NCBI GenBank assembly: GCA_023205875.1
Contig: CP060754.1
Span: forward strand, 1,302,001-1,366,000
Direction: 5' to 3'
DNA: 64,000 nt
Origin: Chloropicon primus
Taxonomy: Eukaryota > Chlorophyta > Chloropicophyceae > Chloropicales > Chloropicaceae
Of this stretch, positions 58,062 through 64,000 are shown piece after piece; positions within the stretch are counted from its first letter, which is position 1; every line of letters begins with the position of its first letter. A program made the translations under genes and the position numbers. Under the pieces are notes generated by a model. The model ran no database searches, was not told the DNA's origin, and saw nothing but the letters and a program-made list of their open reading frames with translations.

Positions 58062-59681
58062 TTAGCACGCCTGTGCGGAGTACACGCTCCACGAGTACAC
58101 AGAAAAACCAAAGGCCAGAGCAGCCCCAAAGGTGGCGGACACGTAGATCCAGCCCTTGAAGTTCCTGGGGTATTCGAACGAGTATTTGTGGACTTCGGCG
58201 ACGAAGGTGGACACCGTGCTGAGAGACCCATTGAACCCGGTCTCAAATGCGCCCATTCCAACGGCGAGCCAGTAAAGGTTGGTCTCCGAGATGCAGTAGT
58301 GCCGCTCGAACGCCGAGACAATGGAGTTGAGGAGCGTGCCCGTGAGGTTGATGGAAAACGTTCCCAGCGGAAACCAGGCCATCTGGCCCTTCAACACTCC
58401 CGACTTGTTGTTGTTGAAGTTCATTGACATCTTCCACCGGGCAAAGCACCCGAACGGTGCGAAGAGCAAGGACATCCAGCACTTCCTGCGCTTGTAACTG
58501 CCATCGTACCTCAAGAGGCAGGCCCACAAGGTCGTCAGGGCCAGGAAAGCCACAGTGAAGACGACATTGCTGAAGGCGATCAGCCTCCTCTGCCCCTTGC
58601 TCGCTTCGCTTTTGGGGAGGCTCTTCTTGCTCCCCGTTCCTTCCCTTGGACCTCCTCTCGCGGCGCTGCTTGGCGCGGGTGGGAAATCGCCGCACTCCCG
58701 AAGCGACAAGTTCTCGCTCGTCAGGACGAGAGGCCCCTGCACCTCGTACTTTTGCGAGACGACATCGGCGGCCGGCACGCTCGGATCCGGGTTTCTCCTC
58801 ACGAGCCACACCTCGTCCCCCTTCCCCCCCTCGAGGACGTGAATGGCCGGCGTCGTCCCGCTCTCCCCCCCGCCGTCTTCCGGAAGCGCGGGCGGCGGCC
58901 CTCTCGGCCGGTGGTTGATCGTGGACAGGATGGCGTTCTTCCTGATGTTGTGCCACAGCCTGACCCTCTCCCTCTTGTCGCGGTGACTCACTCCGACGAC
59001 CCACATGTGCATCCTAATCGCGGCGTGCTCCCCCAGGATGAAGCACAGGAGCGAGGAGGAGACCTCGAGGAGGAGGACGATGGCGACGGCCCCGACCCTG
59101 CAAGAACAAGGAGAAGAAGAAGAAGAAAAAGGCGGAGGTCGAGTCAGTCGAGGTTCTGCCAGGGGAAGCCAGAAGCCCACGCACCTTCCCCTCGTCAGGA
59201 TCGACACCATCTGAAAGGCCCAGCTCGCGAAGGTTGTCAGGGAGCCGCAAAACCCCACCCTGAGTCCGAGGAGGAGGTCCTCGTGGTGCTGAATCAGGTG
59301 GTCCTCGGGCAGGAAGCTCACGGGCATTTTGGGCTGCTCGAACCACACGAGGTGGGCCTTGTTCTCCGTGAGGAACCCCATGAAGAAGGACCCCACCATG
59401 TTCGCCACGAGGATCCCCAGCACGCTCCTCACCTCGTCCTCGGCGCTGCTGGAGCAGCTGGGACCGTCGGCGAGCACGTCGTGCCCGTAGCAGGTGGAGG
59501 TGATGCCCTCGTCGATCCAGAAGCGGACGAGCACGCCGAGCTGGGCCCACAAAGCGAGGTGGACGAGGGTGAAGAGGGCGCCTCCTCCTCCCGGGAGGAG
59601 GAGGGCAGGGGGGGAGGAAGAGGGCCACGACGCGGGCACGCCCCCCCCTTCGCGGGGACTCCTTCCCATCTCCACCTCCAT
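58062..59681 (-). CDS. Fluoride exporter FEX/CrcB, eukaryotic two-domain form (two exons)
   Basis: Exons are 59185-59681 and 58062-59097, with donor GTGCGT, acceptor CTTGCAG and one split Arg codon, giving 510 residues. Two homologous four-helix CrcB domains are visible. The first has GILVANMVGSFFMGFL and LRVGFCGSLTTFASWAFQM; the second has SINLTGTLLNSIVSA and GAFETGFNGSLSTVSTF. Phe-box-like and Gly-Ser-Thr motifs are present in both. The fused antiparallel arrangement is the FEX form of fungi and plants, a plasma-membrane fluoride channel protecting against environmental fluoride. A long, variable, charged loop (about 205-330) separates the halves. Confidence 0.9.
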   Translation of the reverse strand: MEVEMGRSPREGGGVPASWPSSSPPALLLPGGGGALFTLVHLALWAQLGVLVRFWIDEGITSTCYGHDVLADGPSCSSSAEDEVRSVLGILVANMVGSFFMGFLTENKAHLVWFEQPKMPVSFLPEDHLIQHHEDLLLGLRVGFCGSLTTFASWAFQMVSILTRGRCVGFWLPLAEPRLTRPPPFSSSSSPCSCRVGAVAIVLLLEVSSSLLCFILGEHAAIRMHMWVVGVSHRDKRERVRLWHNIRKNAILSTINHRPRGPPPALPEDGGGESGTTPAIHVLEGGKGDEVWLVRRNPDPSVPAADVVSQKYEVQGPLVLTSENLSLRECGDFPPAPSSAARGGPREGTGSKKSLPKSEASKGQRRLIAFSNVVFTVAFLALTTLWACLLRYDGSYKRRKCWMSLLFAPFGCFARWKMSMNFNNNKSGVLKGQMAWFPLGTFSINLTGTLLNSIVSAFERHYCISETNLYWLAVGMGAFETGFNGSLSTVSTFVAEVHKYSFEYPRNFKGWIYVSATFGAALAFGFSVYSWSVYSAQAC

Positions 59682-59736
59682 CGCACTCGCGAGAAGCTCC
59701 CTTCCGTCGCCCTGCTACACCCGGTGCGAGAGAGAG

Positions 59737-59770
<34 letters not shown>

Positions 59771-60257
59771 AATGTGCGTGTGAAGGCCAGAGCACACGAG
59801 GAGGAGGAGGAGGAGAGAGAGAGAGGGGGGGCGGTGGTGGTGCTCTCCACGCCCCCCTCGTACCTTGTCCCAGGCCATGCAGCCTCAACCCGAGGCCATC
59901 CGCTCCCGACCCAATGCAACCGCGTCCTCAATTCCCAAGAAAGCAAGATAGGGGAGAAGAGACGGAGCAACCCTCGTGCCTCCCCTCGGGAGCGCGCGCA
60001 CGCCGCGAGCGAGCGAGCGAGCGAGAGCGAGAAACAACGACGAACGACGATTGAAGCCCAGCAACAGCTCAACTCAGCCGTTACGAATCGGTTACACTCG
60101 TGTTGCCTGGTAACCTCTTTCTTCGAACGATCGGAGATAAGATCGGGGGAGATCTCATTGGTCAAGAGATCTTCTTCAAGGCAGGCGCTGAAGGAAGAGA
60201 GAGAGGAGGCGAGAGAGACGAGACGAGAGACGAGACGAGAGAGACAGAGGACCAACC
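59682..60257. promoter_or_regulatory. Shared divergent promoter region, FEX / PsaK, with GT repeat
   Basis: A 576-bp divergent interval with a GT microsatellite at about 59741-59768, a GAGC-type repeat near 60005-60025 and a GA-rich patch (about 60197-60250) before the PsaK ATG. No gene is seen. Confidence 0.5.
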
Positions 60258-60951
60258 ATGAGCATGAACGCGGGGAGCAGAGTATGCCTCGGAAGCAAGA
60301 ACGCTGTCGCCACCAGGCCACGCGTCACCGTCCCGGCAAGGGTAAGAGAACCAAGAACCGAGAGCCGAACGAAACCACAATGATATGGGATGGGGTCTCT
60401 TTCGTGTTTCTTCAGGACTTTTTTTGCGTGTTTTTTATGCAGGGGGTGTGCACCGTGCTGACGCTTCCGCTTTCCCTTTCTCTTCCTTCCCTCGCCCCCT
60501 CTCTCCCTCTCTCTGCCTCGTCAGAGCCTGGCTCCTCGCGCGAGGATTGCAGCGAACAAGATGATCAGGTGTGACTGGCTGTCAGAGCACTTGAACAGCG
60601 GCGGCTTCATCGGATCCCAGACCAACATCGTAAGTGGCGGGAGCTTTCGTGGTCAAATCGGCGAGGAATGCATTCGCTTCTCGCTCTGTGTCGCTGACTT
60701 TTCGTTGTTGTTGCTTTCTCCTCCCCTCTCCCCTCTGCGCTTCCTAGGCCGTGTGCACGGGAACGGCCATCATGTTGTTCGCCGTGAGGAACGGCTGGGC
60801 TCCAAGCACCTCCCAGAACTCGAAGCTCGAGAAGGGTCTCGGTTTGGAGGACTCTGGATCGGACATGCTCTCCGGAGACCCAATGGGTGAGTAGTAGTGT
60901 CGGAGGGTGTGTGTGTGCGTGTGTGTGAGAGAGAGGCAGAGCAAAGAGAGC

Positions 60952-60982
<31 letters not shown>

Positions 60983-61178
60983 CGGGTGGATCGACTTCTC
61001 GTGCTCTTTTTTTCTTGCTGAGGCGAGGCAAGCGCTGACTTGAATTTTTTTCTCCCTCCTTGGTCTCCACTTGCTGCGCGCCGCAGGAATGACGTTCGTG
61101 GACGTGTTGGCAGCCGGATCCTTTGGACACATCCTCGCCGCAGGAATGCTCTTGGGACTCCACAACATGGGAAAGTAA
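60258..61178 (+). CDS. PSAK: Photosystem I subunit PsaK (nuclear, four exons)
   Basis: Exons are 60258-60341, 60525-60629, 60748-60886 and 61087-61178; donors are GTAAGA, GTAAGT and GTGAGT, and acceptors CGTCAG, TTCCTAG and CCGCAG, with phases consistent. The 139-residue precursor has a Ser/Arg-rich transit peptide (MSMNAGSRVCLGSKNAVATR). Mature PsaK follows, with a first helix from GGFIGSQTN and AIMLFAVRNGWAPS, a stromal loop LGLEDSGSDMLSGDPMGMTF and a second helix HILAAGMLLGLHNMGK. PsaK anchors LHCI on the photosystem I core in thylakoids. The intron between exons 3 and 4 contains GT and GA repeats. This gene is the clearest sign of a photosynthetic host. Confidence 0.9.
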
Positions 61179-61330
61179 GGAACCAGAGCGGGCTCCGAAG
61201 GGTTGTGAGAGAAGGCGGCAGAGCGATAATTTCTGTTATTTAGAGAAGGATTTCGATTTCAAGGAGCAGGCACACGCGGCACGCGCTGCTGCGTGTTTTT
61301 GGGATTGCGAGAGAACACCCCCCCGCCCTC

Positions 61331-61648
61331 CTAGGTGTCCTCCCAGAACGCCAGGCCCCTCTTGCCCACCTGCTTCACCATCCTCGCCCTGGTCTCCTTG
61401 TCCATGCCCGACATGCTCTTCACCCACTTGTTGTGCGTCTCCAGCATCCTCCGCCTCTCCTCGTCCGAGAGCGGGCACGCCGGGTCGAACGGGTCCACGG
61501 CCACCACGATGCCGCCTTTCTCGCGACCCTCCTCCCCCTCCTCCTTCCTCGACGACGACGCTGGCGAAGGTTGTGGGGCGAGGGTTGTGGGGCAGTTCTC
61601 CTTCCCGCTGCCGTCCCACGCCTTGGAAAACTTCCACCTCCAGCTCAT
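61331..61648 (-). CDS. Small conserved-looking protein of unknown function
   Basis: A 105-residue frame. The N-terminus is basic (MSWRWKFSKAWDGSGKENCP), followed by a flexible stretch and a compact helical C-terminus: DPFDPACPLSDEERRRMLET, HNKWVKSMSGMDKETRARMV and GKRGLAFWEDT. The helical part looks like a folded small domain, perhaps an organelle accessory protein, but I cannot name the family. It converges on PsaK with a 150-bp gap. Confidence 0.5.
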   Translation of the reverse strand: MSWRWKFSKAWDGSGKENCPTTLAPQPSPASSSRKEEGEEGREKGGIVVAVDPFDPACPLSDEERRRMLETHNKWVKSMSGMDKETRARMVKQVGKRGLAFWEDT

Positions 61649-61976
61649 GACGCCCGCGGAACCCTAGCGACGAAGACGACGCACGCGAGGGCGACGCCAA
61701 TTGCCGATGTACGATGTACGATGTACGATGAGCCGCGCGCGAGAGAGAGGCCTGTCTCTCTGTCTCGTCTCTCCAAATTCTAATTTTTTTTCGAGGAGAG
61801 AAGACGATGACCTTGGATCTCAGTAACCGACACGCCACAACCTTAAAAGAAAGAGGCCAAGAGCGCAGAGCCGCACGCCAGACAAGAGAGAGCAGAGTTT
61901 CGACGACGACGACGACGACGTGTGTTGTGTGTGTACACCAGAGCAGAAGAAGAGTGTGTTTGCGTTTGCGAGGAGG
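61649..61976. other. Divergent intergenic region
   Basis: A 328-bp interval between diverging small genes. It contains TGTACGA triplet repeats near 61705-61730 and a GAC repeat just before 61920. No other gene is seen. Confidence 0.5.
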
Positions 61977-62288
61977 ATGATGAAGACGAAGGTTCTTGCG
62001 GTTGCGGCAGTGATGATGGTGTTTGTTTCGGTGGTTTCGGCCACAGCCGTGAAGCAGCACAGGAGGTTGCAGCAGAACCCGTTCCCTCTGGACTGGGAGG
62101 GTTTCTCCGAATCCCTCCTGGACGAGTTGTCCGACAACTACGACTTTGGAGACCTCCTTGGCGTCCCGACGACGAACGGCTACGATTCCGTCTTCAACGA
62201 GTTCGTCCTCGCGTTGGGGGCCATCCTCGGGGCGGGTGCCCAGAGGGCCTACGACGGGCCCGTCGCCGCGGCGAGCCCCTTGGGATAA
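61977..62288 (+). CDS. Small secreted protein of unknown function
   Basis: A 103-residue frame beginning with two ATGs and a clear signal peptide (MMKTKVLAVAAVMMVFVSVV, cleavage probable after VSA). A basic HRRLQQ follows, then an acidic mature part (PLDWEGFSESLLDELSDNYD) and a hydrophobic segment LALGAILGAGAQRAY. It could be secreted, lumenal or anchored by the C-terminal hydrophobic stretch. I do not recognise a family. Gene status rests on the signal peptide and codon usage only. Confidence 0.5.
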   Translation: MMKTKVLAVAAVMMVFVSVVSATAVKQHRRLQQNPFPLDWEGFSESLLDELSDNYDFGDLLGVPTTNGYDSVFNEFVLALGAILGAGAQRAYDGPVAAASPLG

Positions 62289-62920
62289 GAAGCCGCCGCT
62301 GCTCTCTCTGTCTCTCTCTGTCTGTCTGTGTGACTCCCCCGGCGGCGGAGGAGGTCTCTGTCTGTGGGCACCTCGGCTGCTGGCGGGGAGGAGTCAGGGA
62401 GGAGGGCGAGGAGTTTGGCCGCATGCCTGGTCTCTTGTAACAAGGTTTACCCACTTTTTCCTTCTTCTTTTTCTTTGGTCAACGAGAACGAACGAGCGAG
62501 ACGACTTGGACGATCCCCAACCCGGCTCACACCTTCACAAGAGGCACACACAAAAGACGCGCACAAACGAGGGAAAAAGGAACACGGGACGACTGGGGGG
62601 TGGCTTTTCGACTTTCACCTCTTGGATCTCTCTCGGTGTCATCATTCAGTCAGCACGCACGCGCGCGTACAACAACATGGGACAAGCTTCCGCTCTGAAT
62701 ATTTAGTGTCGTGGTTTCCTTCGCGAGTCGTCGTCGTCGTCTTCACATCTCCGCGGGAGGCCCCCTCGCGCTCCCTCCACCCCCATCATCCTCGCACGCG
62801 GGTGGTGCACCGAGGACAGGCCCCGAGCTCAACTCAACTCTCAGCCGAGCGGGACCCCGCGTTCTTCCGGAGCGCCTCAACCCCCAAGGCGCCCCAAGGC
62901 ACCGCTCCCCCCTCACCCTC
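62289..62920. other. Convergent intergenic region
   Basis: About 630 bp between convergent genes, with CTCTGTCTGT-type microrepeats near 62305-62330 and CACGCACGCGCGCG near 62655. Nothing coding is supported. Confidence 0.5.
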
Positions 62921-63232
62921 TCACTTGCTCGCCTTGGCCTCCAACTCCCTCCTCACTGCCTCCTCGAGCTCCTCCTTGGCCCCTCCGGGGCTCGTCCCCC
63001 GCACCGCCCTCATGGTGTACAAGTACGCTCCCCCCACGAAGAAGCACAGGCTGACACCAAAGACCCAGTTGGGCAGCCCCGTCTTGGTCTTCCTCCCTTG
63101 GCCGTACCCTGCCGCCCTGAGCATCTCCGGGTAGTCTGACTTCTTCATCCTGAATGCCGTCGGACTCACGACCTTGCTCCCACCACCACCGACTCCTCCC
63201 TTCTCATTCCTCTCGAACGGCGTCTTCGCCAT
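62921..63232 (-). CDS. COA3-like single-pass mitochondrial protein (cytochrome c oxidase assembly)
   Basis: A 103-residue protein from ATG 63232. A Gly-rich basic N-terminus precedes one transmembrane helix (WVFGVSLCFFVGGAYLYTMR). AVRG and a charged helix (KEELEEAVRRELEAKASK) follow. The sequence FVGGAYLYTMRAVRG resembles the plant COA3-type signature FVGGVYFYTMRAVGG. COA3 stabilises newly made COX1 in the inner membrane. Length and topology fit. Other small single-pass mitochondrial proteins are possible. An upstream in-frame ATG at 63274 would add 14 residues. Confidence 0.55.
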   Translation of the reverse strand: MAKTPFERNEKGGVGGGGSKVVSPTAFRMKKSDYPEMLRAAGYGQGRKTKTGLPNWVFGVSLCFFVGGAYLYTMRAVRGTSPGGAKEELEEAVRRELEAKASK

Positions 63233-64000
63233 CCTCAACCACCTTGCTGCTTGCTCAAGACAGATCAAACCCAACCCAACCCATCACATAAGACAAAAAA
63301 AAAGAAAGAGACAGAGACAGAGAGACAGAACGTTTGTTTCCTCTATCAGTCTTCACCCTGGGATCAAACGACGCACTCGATGCTCCGTCCCTCCTCTCGG
63401 GGATCGTTCGAGACTCACCTCACCTCACCTCCTCTCCAACTGGCCACGACCACGAATCAAAGCCAACAAAGCAAACAAAACAATCACAATGGAGAGAGAG
63501 AGCGCCCGCGAGAGAGAGCGAGAGAATGCGGATGTCTTGATCGATGCCGAAGAACCCTCTGTTCCCTTCTTCTGTTCCCTTCTTCTGTTCCCTTCTGTGG
63601 AGTGAAACCTCCTCCTCGTCGTCGTCGTCTGAGAATTTTAGTTTTTTGTTTTGTTTTGTGGGCCACAGAAACTGGATAAGGGGGAAAAGGACGAGAACAC
63701 ACACAGACGGAGGAAGACGGCGTCGAGGGCGACGAGAGGAGGGCGACGCTTTCAGGGGACGTCGTGCATATCGAAACGTCTTGTTGAGATCTTTCCATCG
63801 ACTCCTTTCTCGAAAGGAACGACGAAAGGGTGAGGATTCCTCGACCGAAAGAGGTCGGTGCCTTCTGTGCTAGTTGAGGGATTGGTTGATCCTCGAGGGA
63901 AGCGTTACGTTGCGTTGCGCTAACTAACCGACGAAGCCCCTTCTCTCGCGCGCGCTCTATCTCTCTGTCTCTTGGGGGACAAAAGGCTTGGACCGATTCA
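63233..64000. other. Right-end region without a supported gene
   Basis: Contains the presumed promoter of the COA3-like gene, AAAGAGACAGAGACAG-type repeats (63300-63330), a tripled TTCTGTTCCC motif (63568-63597) and GTCGTC runs. Frames on either strand are low complexity. A gene on the + strand may begin beyond the window. Confidence 0.45.

Noticed and set aside
1-64000. CRISPR arrays, operons or prokaryotic riboswitches
   Set aside because: The window is eukaryotic nuclear DNA with spliceosomal introns; the repeats found are microsatellites, protein repeats or duplications without spacers.

Overview
This window is nuclear DNA of a photosynthetic green (chlorophyte/prasinophyte-like) microalga. 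The evidence is a spliced PsaK gene, plastid N-acetylglutamate kinase, plastid ribosomal protein bL9, an EXECUTER-type singlet-oxygen protein, a plant-type ERF/AP2 factor, plant-type TPST, BASS4 and PUS6 relatives. Genes are densely packed on both strands, GC-rich, strongly biased to AGG/AGA for arginine, and mostly intronless. I could place short GT-AG introns in TMEM208, tubby, bL9c, SRP9, DENND6, PPIP5K, FEX, PsaK and one secreted protein. The species cannot be fixed from sequence alone. The permuted tRNA and compact gene layout fit a picoplanktonic prasinophyte-like lineage.

Layout. 0-15 kb: partial thioesterase-like gene, cyclic-nucleotide-gated channel, TMEM208/SND2, tyrosylprotein sulfotransferase, mitochondrial ACP, EXECUTER, Rpr2/Rpp21-like protein, ERF factor, N-acetylglutamate kinase. 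15-22 kb: an ankyrin-type repeat gene with a relic copy of its own 3' end upstream, a permuted tRNA gene (5' half downstream of 3' half), overlapping Sm-like and PUS6-like reading frames, a 107-bp tandem duplication and a Treslin/SLD3-like gene. 22-29.5 kb: tubby-like protein, two secreted proteins of unknown function, bL9c, SRP9. 29.5-55.5 kb is bounded by two inverted copies (about 2.3 and 1.9 kb) of a gene encoding tandem HARE-HTH winged-helix domains. Between them lie BASS4/SLC10A7, TRS120, SART3-like, DENND6, PPIP5K/VIP1 and PRPF8. PRPF8 carries a 556-residue intein with a LAGLIDADG endonuclease and foreign codon usage. 55.5-64 kb: a NamZ (DUF1343) peptidoglycan-type exo-muramidase with a signal peptide, a coiled-coil protein, a fluoride exporter, PsaK, two small unknown genes and a COA3-like protein.

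The genes are mostly housekeeping: splicing (PRPF8, SART3-like, Sm-like), ER targeting (SRP9, TMEM208), trafficking (TRS120, DENND6), plastid and mitochondrial functions. They show no operon-like logic. The unusual items are the permuted tRNA, the PRP8 intein with three AP2-like inserts, the inverted HARE-HTH pair and the bacterial-type NamZ.
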